A stretch of DNA of 64,000 nucleotides from Plicaturopsis crispa FD-325 SS-3 (Eukaryota; Basidiomycota; Agaricomycetes; Amylocorticiales; Amylocorticiaceae), in NCBI GenBank assembly GCA_000827205.1, contig KN832567.1:952681-1016680 (forward strand), in the 5' to 3' direction. The notes beneath the pieces were generated by a model. It saw only the letters and a list, made by a program, of their open reading frames with translations. It was not told the origin of the DNA and did not search any database. The translations under genes and the position numbers were made by a program. Position 1 is the first letter of the stretch. Each line of letters starts with the position of its first letter. Positions 1 through 11,361 of the stretch are shown in pieces.

Positions 1-784
1 GCGCGTCGCGCGGCGCGGCGAAGCAGATCTTGCATGTGTCGTCGTCTGTGTACTCGATATCAGCGTCATCCTTGTCTTCTTTGCTTGTGTGTACTGGGGA
101 AGGCGCGGCGACTGGGTGCAGAGGAGGCACGGTGGCAGATGGCAAAGGAGGAACGGCGCCAGGAGCGAGGGTTGCAGGTGCAGGTACGGCATCATGGGAA
201 GGGGCAAGGGGAACAGCGAACATATCCGCCAACGGCGACACCCAATCCGGATCTGCAGCGATCTCCGCCAGCGACGCTGCCCCCCACGCCCTAGACGTCG
301 CTGCGCCCCACGCCCTGGACGACGTCGTGCCCCATGCCCTGGACGTCGCCGTGCCCCACGCCTGCGTTGTCGACGCCGTGCCCCATGCCCGCGCGGTTCG
401 TTCTAGTCGTTGTCGTTGGGTGTGGGAGAGGTTTCGCGCGATGTCGGCTGGCGAGGGGGAGGGTGGCGTGGATGCGGTAGAGGAAGCAGGAGAGGTGGAG
501 GACGAAGCAGACGAGCCTGAGGTAGATAAGGTAGATGCTCTAGCGCACCACGCCTGACACGGCGAACAATACCACGCCCAGCGCGTCCCCGTCGGGGTAT
601 ACCCCACCCCATCAACATAAACCCGATAACCCCCCGAGGACGTGTGTGGGCGGCGGTCGGCGCAGGCGCAGCAGGTGGGGACGGCGGCGGAGAGCGCGCA
701 GTGGTCGTGGCCGCATGCTTTCTGGGCCGGCGCTGTGAGTGAAACGTCGACTAGATGGGGAGGATGGAGGGAGCGGGGTGGCAT
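1..784 (-). CDS. RING-finger protein, 3' part cut by the window edge
   Basis: One uninterrupted reading frame runs from an ATG at 784 leftwards off the window. The N-terminal part has a Cys/His-rich stretch (ACGHDHC, PTCCAC, WYCSPCQAWC), followed by a Ser/Thr/Pro linker and five imperfect 8-9 residue repeats around the core RAWGTA (about 285-400). At residues 251-254 comes CKICFAAPRDA, which is how a C3HC4 RING finger starts (compare C-x2-C followed by PRDA and then the CGH pair). The rest of the RING lies outside the window. RING proteins of this type are usually E3 ubiquitin ligases, but the substrate cannot be inferred. The start is the first ATG after in-frame sequence upstream becomes unconvincing; an additional 5' exon is possible because a CACAG acceptor-like site lies just downstream of this ATG. 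The plus-strand ORF over the same bases is an antisense shadow. Confidence 0.7.
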   Translation of the reverse strand, partial: MPPRSLHPPHLVDVSLTAPAQKACGHDHCALSAAVPTCCACADRRPHTSSGGYRVYVDGVGYTPTGTRWAWYCSPCQAWCARASTLSTSGSSASSSTSPASSTASTPPSPSPADIARNLSHTQRQRLERTARAWGTASTTQAWGTATSRAWGTTSSRAWGAATSRAWGAASLAEIAADPDWVSPLADMFAVPLAPSHDAVPAPATLAPGAVPPLPSATVPPLHPVAAPSPVHTSKEDKDDADIEYTDDDTCKICFAAPRDA

Positions 785-1170
785 CGTGTAGTAGCGGGAT
801 AGAGTGGGTATGGTTTACAGAGGGTTAACGCTATGTTTTACGGAGGATTCATGCATTAGCGACAAGCCGTGCCACTGCACACCCTCCTGGTGGCGGTGCA
901 CGTGATTATATTGGCCGACGCGTTCGCGATTGTGGTGGACGCGTCGTGATGGAAGAGCTCGAGGAGTCTTGGTCAGAGAGTGCATGGGGTGGGCATAAGA
1001 GACATAGACATAATCGGCATATAGCAAAGCGAGAGAGAGGGGGGGGGAACAGCATGTAGTAAGTAGTACGACGATACGCGTCATAATCGTCCGCGAGTAA
1101 CCATAACAGTATTAGAGTAAATCGTAAAGTAATAATCGTCAAATCCAAGGCGCGATGAGGATGAACAACC
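785..1170. other. Intergenic, no gene seen
   Basis: This 386-bp stretch separates two minus-strand genes. It contains a GA/G-rich run near 1029-1048. The short ORFs in it have no recognisable protein character. It probably holds the 3' end of the zinc-finger gene and the promoter of the RING gene. Confidence 0.5.
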
Positions 1171-4100
1171 CTAAGCCGGCCCAGGCGTATTCGGACAACT
1201 CATCTTCCTCCTCTTCCCCCCGTCCAAATGCCGCTGCAGCGAGCTCCGCCGCGAGAACGCCGCACCGCAGAACGGGCACCGCGCGTGCTCCGAGGCGAGG
1301 TGCGTACCAGCGACGTGCACGCCCATGCTCTGCATCTGGATGCGTTTCCCGCACCCTTTGCCGCCCATTCCACCCTTGTTCCCACCCTTGTCCTTTCCTC
1401 CCGTCCCGCCGTTGCCCGTTGGAGCCTCGGAGACGGTGGAGGTGGTAGAGTCGGTGGTGGTAGAGTCGCCCGCACTGGCACACGCCCCCCACTCACAAAC
1501 CGCATACCCCTGCTCCACATACGCCCTTCCCTTCCAGTGCGCCGCGCGGAAGTGCCGCATCACGGGCGCTTTGCCGAGCCCGACGATCGTGCCGGTGCAT
1601 CCGGGCCATTTGCAGGGGAAGATCGGGAGGGAAGCGGGGGAGGAGGGGCGGGTGGAGGTGGGGAGGAAAGGAGTAGAGGTGGGGAGGAAGGGGGTAGAGG
1701 AGGCGGTGAAGCGCGGGCGTTTGGCAGGAGGCGAGGGCTCAGGAGGGTCCGCGAGGTCAGGAGGAGCAGTAGAGGCGGACACGGATGCCGACGAGGGGTG
1801 CGAGGAAGCCGCCGTGCCAGACGACGGGCTGGTCGAACCATACGAACCCGAAAGAGCCCTCGCCCTCGCACGCGTCACAGGCCCGAAGTACCACTCCTTC
1901 CCCGCCTCGGACGCCGTGCGCTTCGTCCCTCTCGGCGCTTGGGGTAGATCGCTCGTATTCGTGTTGGCGTTCTTGTTCGTGGTTTCGGCGGGCCTGTAGG
2001 AACGAGTAAGCAAGGAGGAAAGGAGATGAGGGGAATGAAGGGAAAGGAGACGTACGAAGCAGCGTCGTCATCGAAGGTCGGCGGGAGCTCGTACGCGGGG
2101 AGACGCGGTTCCAAGTTGCTCGGCGCGGGGTCGTTCGTGTACGCCGCAGCCGACTCGTTCGTGAATGCCGCAGCCGACTCGTTGAATATCGCAGTCGGGT
2201 CGTTCGTGAACGTCGCAGCAGGCTCGTTCGTGAATGTCGCAGGAGGCCCGTTGAATGTCGCAGCAGGATCGCTTGAGATGCTCGCGGGAGGCGCGTTCGT
2301 GTACGCCACACCAGGCTCGTTCGTGAATGTCGCAGCAGGCCCATTCGCGTATGCCGCAGTCGGGTCGTTCGTGAACGTCGCAGTCGTCGGCGCGGGTGCA
2401 GGCGCGTGCATCAACGTCGCAGCGGGGCTAATCCCGTACTGCTCCTCGGGGTTGATCCCACACTGCTCGGCCTCCGCGTCGTTCTCAGCCGGGGTGAATT
2501 TCCTGTGCTTCCATTAGCACCACCGTCCACGACACAGAAGATACGAAAGGGAGAGAATGAGGGAGATAGGGAAGACGCAGACTCACATGAACCCATCAAC
2601 CGCCCTGGGGAGCGGCACCACCGCCGTCGGGCTCACCTCTGCGAAGCCCGTCTCCATCACGTCTTTGGTGTCCCTATATTTCGTAGCACGTCAGTCATTC
2701 TATCCTAGTCTTTACTCTAACTCGAGCGAAGGGGAAGCGAGAGGGAAGGGTATAGGGTAGAGAAGAAAACAGGATAAAAGGGTAGGAGAGGAGGGACGCA
2801 CACGACATGACACGCCCACTCGACGTGCGCGAGCAGGCACACGGCGTAGTGGTTCCCGACGTCGCTCGCGGGGAGGGTGCAGTCGTAGAGGTAGTCTTCG
2901 TCGGCGTCGTCGTCTGAGTCGTCGTCTGAGTCGTCGCTTTCTTCTCCGTCCTCGTAATCGTCTGAGTCGGAGCCGCTGTAGTCCGAATCCTCGGGGTAGT
3001 CGTCGTTGGAGTCCTCGTAAGCAACGTCAGCCTCGTCCTCGCCATGGTCCTCGCCATGGTCGTGGGTGTCGCAGGAGGAGTCGTGGGTGAAGGAGGAGCC
3101 ATGATCCCCATCACACCTCAAAATCCGCTCATCGCACACATCCACAACCGGCTTCGCCTCGGGGTTCACGCTCGGGTTCTGGGCAAGCAGCGCGTCCAGC
3201 TCGTCCTGCGGCATCTCCAGGTCCTCCTTTGCGAGAGTGACCCAGTCGACGAGTTCGCAGCCGCACTTCAACCGCCGTCCCTTACCCTTTCCCCCACCGT
3301 TTAACCCGTCGAGTAGCCCCTCGCCCTCAAACCACCCCACCAAAACACCCACATTCCCACAAACCCACTCCAATGTCTCCCTATGCGAGACGCTGAACAC
3401 GGCGTACAGGTAATGTTCCCAGGGCACGTGTGCTACGACGCGCGACACGAGGGCGGGGGAGAAGAGGGGGAGGGTTAGGGTGGAGAGGGCGGACCATGTG
3501 TGGGGGATGCGCGAGGTGGGATCGGTGAGCGGGAAGGAAGGGGTGGGGTAGGCGGGCATGTCTGTGAATGCGGGAGAGCTGCGTAAAGGGTCAGGGTAGG
3601 GCGTTAGGGTGGGGAAAGAGCAAAGAGGAGAGGACGAGCGTACGTGGGCTCGAACACGAATGCATAGTCCGCGGGGGCGATGAGCTCGATGCTGCCAAGC
3701 ATCGCCTCCAGCTGCCTCTGGATCTCCGGCTCGCTGTAATCACCCGTGTTAATCACATCTCTCCGCGCACAAGGGAAGGGAAGGGAAGGTAAGGAGGTAG
3801 GGAAGACGTACCTCGCCTGTACCTGGACGCCCGCATCCAGCTCAGCGAGCTCCGCCTCTGTGAAGAGCACGCACCCGGCGTCGTCCTCTGCGGGGGTGGT
3901 CGGCGCTGTGGAAGTGTTCTGGGAGGAGGGGGAGGATGGGGAGGAGGGGGAGGAGAGCGAGCTGCTGCATGTGCGCGGCGGGTGAGACTTAGGACTTAGG
4001 AGAGAGAGGGGAGGGAGGGAGAGAGGGAGAGAGGACGTACCCAGCGCTCACGGAGACGTCCAGCGTGATCGTAGTTTTTGGATCCGTGTAGTCGGGGCGT

Positions 4101-4227
4101 CTGCATCGTAGCACCGTGCGACAATTAGCGGACGGCAGAAAGCACAAAATGGAAGGAAGACTCACCCAGCGCCGATAGCATCCCGCACCATATCCGAGAA
4201 AGAGGTGTACGTCGATGTCGCGTTCAT
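1171..4227 (-). CDS. C2H2 zinc-finger protein with acidic region and TFTN-type repeats (8 exons)
   Basis: Eight exons were joined: 4227-4166, 4100-4041, 3964-3812, 3733-3644, 3578-2802, 2673-2587, 2502-2056 and 1993-1171. Together they give 2,499 nt, or 832 residues, in one frame; all introns are GT-AG and 36 to about 128 nt long. The N-terminal third has no recognised domain. A strongly Asp/Glu/Ser-rich segment follows (about residues 290-350). Then comes a run of about ten 7-8 residue repeats of the types ATFTNEP, AAYTNDP and IFNES (encoded by about 2100-2400). The C-terminal quarter has a basic/Ser-rich linker and zinc-finger-like motifs: CKWPGC with HFRAAH, CEWGAC with a distant H-x4-H, and CPFCGAAFSRRSSLQRH near the end. 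This suggests a nuclear DNA-binding protein with an acidic, possibly activating, part. The target is unknown. The repeat block differs in style from the rest and may be an expanded low-complexity insertion. Confidence 0.75.
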
Positions 4228-4353
4228 GCCTGCTGGATAATTCGAGTACTTCTAATAGTAGTCAAGAAGAATAAGAAAAGCAAGGAGAAGTGAGCAGCAA
4301 GAGAAGGAGGGAAAGAGAGAGTTATTAGATGGAGGGCAAAGCGGGTAAGGGTG

Positions 4354-4365
4354 GGTATATATACC
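4354..4365 (-). promoter_or_regulatory. TATA-box-like palindrome upstream of the zinc-finger gene
   Basis: GGTATATATACC lies about 130 bp upstream of the start codon at 4227. It is the only clear TATA-type element in the interval. Placement and sequence fit a core promoter, but there is no transcript evidence. Confidence 0.3.
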
Positions 4366-5693
4366 ATATGCATCGTTTTAGTCGAACAATGCGGGGGTGC
4401 GAGGGCCAAAGCGGGGCCACCGGCGGCGGGCCACCCTTGGGGCACCAACCAACCATCCACCCTGAGATTTGAATCATCGGTCGGTCGGGACGTTCCGGTG
4501 TCCACAGTGCTTTGGCACAGCAATGGCAATGTTAAGCGTGTAATTTGGGTGTCGTTTGCTATGGTCGGCTACGGCGGGCGAAGTTCGAATTTGCACGGTT
4601 TCGGCGTTCAAAGACGGAGCTCGGCTAAGGTGAGACGGACGGACGAGCTTGCACATTGTCCACATCAGAACACGTTTCCGCGCATGAGAACGTCAATCGT
4701 ACCTTTGCGTCGTCCACGTCAGATACGACGACGGTCGAGCGACTAGCTAGATCAACAACCCAACCCGCAAAAAACACGGAGTTCACCCATTTGGCAGAGA
4801 ATCAGCCGCAGCGCGCAGTAACCAGTCCATTTCCTCAAGTTCTCTACGCGCAGGCGAGAAATACAGTCGTGTATACGGACAATCGGCGAACATCCACAGC
4901 GGGCGACGTTGCTCAGGACGGACCAAGTTGGGACGTGGCGTTGAGTATACATCAATCGCCTTTTTGGGACATCGATGATCGGCACTGGGGGGAAGGCCCC
5001 TGTCTCGCCCCTTCTCTTTCAAGTTATCCGTTGGCTATCCGTGTCTTTCATTTTTCTGTCGATGTGTCGGTTGTCCCTGCGGTCTGCGCTGTGGACTCAT
5101 GCTAGCAAACTATGGATACGATCTTGTCGATAACACGATACCTGGCACTGGACACAAAATGGAATCTATGCCGCGGCGTATCCGCTGCGCGCGCTTTGAA
5201 CTCGATGGAGCTCAACGACTCGGAACGACCGCTATCTGAAGGACTCAGCAGTGTATGGCCTGAGCTATAGTCTCAGACTTGAACGTCCTCAAGTACGTGA
5301 ATGGCGTGTCCAGCTACGCTCCATGCCAAGACGGTTATGACGCTGTCAACGGAAGGGCGTCCTCGCCGTGAAAACGAGGTCTGTAAATTTTCATGCGCAG
5401 TAGCCCCCAGAAAACCTCCCGCATTCGCCACCGTCCCTATCCGCGCATTATCCTCGCTTGGGAATGTACGCCGGCTGGCATATGCGGCGCGGAAGGCGAC
5501 AAATCAGTGGTGCTCGCTCGAGCGGATGCGAATAGGAGTTACCCGCAGCCTCCGCGCGCTCCGAGCCCCTGCAGCGGATGCAACATTTTTCGATGGACGA
5601 CACAGGGCCAGATGAGTTTTCTGCTATTTCACTGCACTCCTTACTCGCGACTCTCCCTTCTACTCACTACCTACAATGCGGAGTCCATCGACC
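4366..5693. other. Divergent intergenic region, no gene seen
   Basis: About 1.3 kb between the divergent zinc-finger gene (minus) and the adenylating membrane enzyme (plus). ORFs up to about 149 codons occur on both strands but have neither familiar motifs nor a convincing exon pattern. It presumably contains both promoters. Confidence 0.4.
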
Positions 5694-8600
5694 ATGGCTA
5701 TCCCACTATCATTCCTGCGAGACCTCCCCGCCCATCCGTCTCACACCTCTCTCGGCGAATACCTCGCTGAAGAAATCACCGATTCCGGACGCTTCACGAC
5801 TCTCCTAGATTGTATACCCACCACCGCAGCGCCAGCCATACACTCCACGGACCCCTCGAGGTCTCCCCTACGCCACGCCACTATCCACGCATTCGTCTCC
5901 TCGTTCGTCCTGCCGACATCCACGGCTGAGCCTCTTGGGCCGAATGATAGGGTCATGGTCGTTTTGCCCACCGGCCCAGCCAACGCCCTCGCACTGCTCG
6001 CCGTCGCCAGCTACCATACGTGCGCACCCGTCAACGCGAGCGCCACCGCGGCGGAGCTGAAAGTGGATGCGCGGAGACTAGGGGCGAAGGCGGTATTGAC
6101 GACGCGCGATGCGGAGGACAGGCTGGGGCTGCGCGCGCTAAGGGACGAGCTGGGGTGCGAGGTCATTTTTGTGGACGAGCGCATGGGCGGCGAGGCTGGG
6201 CTGTTTGACATGCGTGTCATGGGTGACTCGGCGCTCAACGTCTCGCATATGAAGGAACGCAAGCCTTCGCGGCTACATGGTCCCGACGATCAGTCACTCG
6301 TTCTTCATACTTCAGGGACTAGTGGGCAGAAGAAGGTGGTTCCCTATACACTCCGCTCGTTGATAGTGGGCACGTGCGCAGTCGTCAAGTCCTGGGATAT
6401 CACGTCGAGTGATATAAACAGTGAGCACATATCCGCAATCGTGAATATACCTCGGGCTAATCGAGACTTCAGTGAATATGATGCCTTTATTCCACGTTGG
6501 GGGCATCGTCCGCAATTTATTCGCACCCATCATGTCGGGTGGAAGTGTCATAATGTGCGGCGGCTTCGATTCCACTGCTTTTTGGACGCTCGCCCAAGAG
6601 CTTCGAGCTACATGGTATGTAAGACTCTGTAAACCATTGGTTCTTTTCTAACGCCAATATCCAGGTATTACGCAGCGCCAACTATGCACCACGCAATCCT
6701 GGCGTCGCGACCGGAAGATATCGTTCCGTCCACAGACCTGTGTATACGCATGATCTGCAATGCAGCAGGTGGCCTGCTGCCCAATCTCGCGACCGAGCTT
6801 CGTGATACCTTCGGAGGCGCGGTGATCTTGCCGTCGTATGGCATGACCGAGTGAGTCTTTACCTTGCTAACAGGTATATGTACTTACAACGACACAGATG
6901 CATGCCAATCGCGTCGCCCCCCACGACGTACGCCCTAGACCGACCCGGATGCTCCGGGCTCGCGTGCGGACCGCACCTCTCCATCCGCCACCCACTAGAC
7001 CCCGAGCGCGAACTCCCGCGCGGTGAGACCGGGGCAGTCTCCGTCAGAGGGCTGCCGACGTTCGAGGGCTACGAGACCGCGCCCGGCGCTCCCTTAGACA
7101 CGTCCGCGTTCTCCTCCGGTGGGTGGTTCGATTCCGGGGACATGGGCTATATGGATGCAGATGGGTACCTCTACATCACCGGCCGCTCGAAGGAGATCAT
7201 AAACAAGGGCGGTGAGGTTATCTCGCCGTTTGAGATTGAAGAGGCAATCATGGTCGTTGCGAAAGATCGAGTGAAGGTCAGGGCAACCTCTTGTCGACTG
7301 TTTGGGTTGAGCTGACTTCGGTTTCAGAATACCCTGGCTTTCGCGGTTGAGCATGACGTTTTTCAGGAGACTATCGGCGTTGTGATAGTTTCAGCCCCCG
7401 GCACCAAGCGTCTTGGTCTCCCTGCGCTTCACGAATCTCTGAGGTAGATCATTTTTTTTCTTCTCATCTGCAGCACAGTTAAACATGTCCGCAGGGATCG
7501 TCTGCACCCGTCAAAATGGCCTTTCGTAATTGTATACATGGACGACCTGCCAAAGAATGAGGCTGGAAAGCCTCTACGCATCAATCTGGGATCCAGGCTT
7601 GGCCTTGGCTGCCTCTCCGACCAGACTTCTGTGCTCCATCGGCATTTTGAAGCTGAGACACCCGGTCGCGATTCTCAATTGTCAACGCCCATTGCATGCA
7701 AGCGCGTGGACTTCAAGCTCGAGGATATCCAGCACGCCATCTTCAGCGTCACGGGCGTCACCGATGTTGCCATGCTCATCCGGACGGACGGCACTCCTGA
7801 AGGCTTCGTCTCCGCGACAGAGGCGTCGACCCTAGACGCTGCGCAGGTGAAGTTGCTTTTATCTCGCCACCTGCACGATTACCACGTTCCGGATCACCTC
7901 CACATCTTCAACAAGCCGCTGACGCGCGTGTCTTCCCGCGAGGTCGACTTCACGTCGATGAAACACGATATCGAGCAGGCGAACGCGTCTAGCATGTCGA
8001 AAAGGGCGCTCGTCGTCCGTGAATTGGTCGCACAGCTGCTTCTTATCGACCAGGATATAATCGACGGGTCTTCGGACTTCTTCCTCCTCGGCGGAAACTC
8101 GCTGCTCGTCGGGAGACTCGCGTACGCTATTCGCAAGGAGACAGGTGCGGACCTGGACACATCCTCTCTCTTCATGAACAGCACTATCAGCGGCATCGCT
8201 CGTCTCATCGACATTGAGGACGCTGACCGGACGCCCGTCGATTCCTCGTCTCAGGTGAACGTGAGCGGCTTGAAGCACACCCTCAGCGAGGAGACTCTGT
8301 CGCCACTCCCCGACACCGATGGGCCTTGTCGCGATCAGACCCATCCGCTGGTCCTCATCGTGCAGGCAATTCCGATGCTGTTCTTCTACCCGCTGAAGGC
8401 TGCACTGACATGTAAGCATGCATTGAATGTAACGTCGATTCTCGCTGACCTTACCGTTACCAGGGTGGATCATGCTATTCGTCCTGTCGTCGCTAACCGA
8501 GTTCACGGACTCGAACTTTTTCGAACGTGCCTCCAGCCTTTTATGCGCGATTCTTGGTGCTCGGCTCGTCGCCCGCACTGTCGCTCCCATCAGTGCCATC

Positions 8601-10891
8601 CTCTTCAAGTGGATCGTCATAGGCAAATACCGGCCGGGGCGATATCGGATGTGGAGCGTTTACTATCTACGCTGGTGGATAGTCAAGCAAGCGCTGAGGG
8701 CCGCTGGACGCGGCATCTTCGCCCTGGACCCCTTCCTCGAGACCATCTACTATCGCCTACTCGGCGCGAAAATCGGCAAGGACGTCCAGATCATGAAGGG
8801 CGCGAAGCTCGGGGAGCTGGACATGCTCACGTTCGAGGACGGCTGCCGCGTTGACGCAAATACGCTGATTCGGGGCTTTTGCGTCGAGCGGGATGGGTAT
8901 TTTCGCTTGGAGAACACGACGATCGGACGAAACGCGGTCATCAACACGTACACGCAAATCGCGCCGGGGTCACACATTCCCGACAATGCAGTTTACGGGC
9001 CCCATGCTTCGTCGTACGAGAAACCCTCGCCTGGGTCGTACGTCGACTTCAACAGGACTACTTTTGCACAGCCGCATTGCCTGCTCCGTGTCCTGGTTGC
9101 GTTCCCTATCATCTTTGTGGTAGTGTTCGTATCATGTGAGTGTCAACGCTTTGGTACATGGTGAGCGTCACTGACCCTTTGTCCTGCATAGACATGCCCT
9201 GGATAGCGGCGATATGGCTCATGCTGAAAGAGACCATCTTGACGACCCCCTCACTGAACGCCATGGAATCCGTCATATTCTGGTTCGCCTCTCCGCAGCG
9301 TATCTTTTGGCACGCCGTCGCGCGTATCATCAGGGCAGTGCTCACCCCGCTTGTGCACCTCGCCCTCAGCATCGCTCTCAAACGCGCCATGGGCCTCACC
9401 AAAGAAGGCCCGATAGCGGACGCCACCGAATGGGATCTGCTCCGCCGCTACATCAACAGCGTACTGCTCTCCAAGTCGTACCTGCACCGCGCATTCGACA
9501 TCCTCGGCACGCACTACGAGATGACCTCGGTCGTCTGGCGTGCGATGGGGGCCAAGATCGGGCAGCGCGTCTACTGGCCTGGCTCAGGACTTGACTGCGC
9601 GGACCCCGAGCTCGTGGAAATCGGCGACGACGTTGTTTTCGGCTCGCGCTCGGAGCTCTTCACTACGGATCGGCTGGGATCGAAGAAGATTCGCATAGGC
9701 GCCGGTGCAATGGTCGCGGATCGATGCGTCCTGCTACCGGGCGTGCGCGTTGGCCGCCGTACGGTCATGGGCTCTGGGGCCCTTGGGAAACGCGACGGCA
9801 TGTACGAAGACAATTCGACCTGGATGGGTAACGGTATGCATCTTCATCTGAGATATCGTGCACCATTCTGACCGTACACAACAGCTGGAGGAGAGGCCAT
9901 ACGTTTTGCTGCTGGGCGCAAGGATTTAGACGAAAGCAGCGACACGACAACTCCGTTTGGACGTGCATTCTACGGTGGCAGCGCTAACTATTTCGTGCTG
10001 CCATATTTCTTCTTGGTCACGATAAACATCCTGGTTGCGGCGATATCTTCCGCGTACTGGTCGATCAGCGCCGTCACTGCTGCACAATTTTTACGACAAC
10101 TGCAAATCCACATGCCCAAAGCCCACCTGTTCCATTATTCATGGTACCGCTTCGGCACCGCCTACGGCCTCATCGCCGTCTCGTTCGTAATCGTACTCAA
10201 CATTCAGGCAGCCATAGCTATCTCGTGGGTCATTGTGACGAAGTGGGCAGTCATGGGTCGCCGTCGCGAAGGGCCACACCATTGGGATACGAGTAGTTAT
10301 TGCCAGCGCTGGCAACTTCATCTCGTCCTCTCGCGGCCGCTGTACCGCGGTCAAGGAAACGGAGGTGTGCTAGCACCTTTGACCGGCACTGCATACTATG
10401 TGTGGTATCTGCGTGCTCTCGGTGCTACCATTGGCAGGAACTGTTCCATCTACCCGGGCGGCACTGCGGGTTTGATGACGGAGCCTGATTTGGTCCACGT
10501 TCGTTTTTTTCTCGCCTATCTTTTTGCTCTCCCATGACGCTCATGCCCTTTTGCACAGTTGGGAGACAATGTCTCTTTGGATGAGTGCTCTGTCGTGGCG
10601 CACGTAAATTCTCGGGGGAAATTTGCCCTCAACCATCTCAACATAGGACACGGGTATGACCCATTCAAATCTCGCGCTCAATCAGCTCAATAACGTTTTT
10701 TCACTCATAGATGCGCTATGAGATCTGGATCCAGACTGCTTTCGGGGGCATCTATGGAGGACAGCAGCATCCTCCTCGAGCACACCCTTCTTCCTTCCGG
10801 CGAAATTGCAGAGGCCGGTTTCGCGTATTCTGGCTGGCCTGCCCGACGACGAGGCTCGATATGGTCCGAAAAGCACAAAAGAGATCTTTAA
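5694..10891 (+). CDS. Adenylation-carrier-membrane enzyme with three beta-helix (hexapeptide) domains; Pls-like architecture
   Basis: Eleven exons (5694-6420, 6473-6614, 6665-6850, 6898-7276, 7328-7443, 7495-8411, 8464-9135, 9192-9833, 9885-10498, 10559-10653, 10711-10891) encode 1,556 residues. Domains in order: an AMP-binding domain with LHTSGTSGQKK near residue 203, LFHVGGIVRNLF near 250-260 and the core YLYITGRSKEIINKGGE near 440; a carrier domain with LGGNSL, whose Ser near 718 would take phosphopantetheine; then hydrophobic segments alternating with three left-handed beta-helix-like domains (about 920-1005, 1165-1245 and 1440-1520; each starts with a G-A-x-IG motif). This order matches bacterial epsilon-poly-lysine synthetase (Pls), which has A-T followed by three tandem C-like domains between membrane helices. 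The adenylation core looks more like an acyl/oxalyl-CoA synthetase (Pcs60-like) than a classical NRPS A domain, so the substrate may be an acid rather than lysine. The start at 5694 is preferred over 5676 because of its ACCATGG context. Confidence 0.85.
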
Positions 10892-11361
10892 TGTGGCTAC
10901 GCGTCTCGCGGCGATGATACTCAATAACAATAATAATCTCAGTTGCGTATACATTTATACGATCCGTCGGCTCAGGAGTGGATGGATTCTACTCGTTACC
11001 GGATGCCTACATGCGTCTCTCGAACACGAGCGTCACCCCTTTTGGAGTGAGTACCGTTCTTCATTCTTCTTCACAGTCCATCGTTTTATTCCATGTACCA
11101 CAGAACACCAAGCGCGAAGAAAGTTCTTCGTAGTCTGAATTCTGGAATATTCGCATAAATAGTCGTGACCAAGATCCACGAGGAGCCAAATAGCATAACG
11201 TTCATGTACCGCTGCTCGGAAACATTTTTGTCGCGATGCATAACGGGCAAGATGAAAACTGCAACACTGCATATATACGCAGGTTAACACTTGAAAGTGG
11301 CGAGGGAATGAAAAACATACGCTGTCGTACCTGCCGCTTCATATCTACACAGTCGTCTGTC
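10892..11361. other. Convergent 3' intergenic region
   Basis: 470 bp between the stop codons of two convergent genes. AT-richer than the flanks, with short unconvincing ORFs. It probably contains both 3' UTRs. Confidence 0.5.

Noticed and set aside
30-557. 175-codon plus-strand ORF with an APHALD repeat
   Set aside because: It is antisense to the RING-finger frame, which is open to the window edge and carries CKICFAAP.
1228-1999. Long plus-strand ORFs of 239 and 224 codons
   Set aside because: Antisense to the zinc-finger exon in GC-rich DNA; the products are Arg/Gly-rich without motifs.
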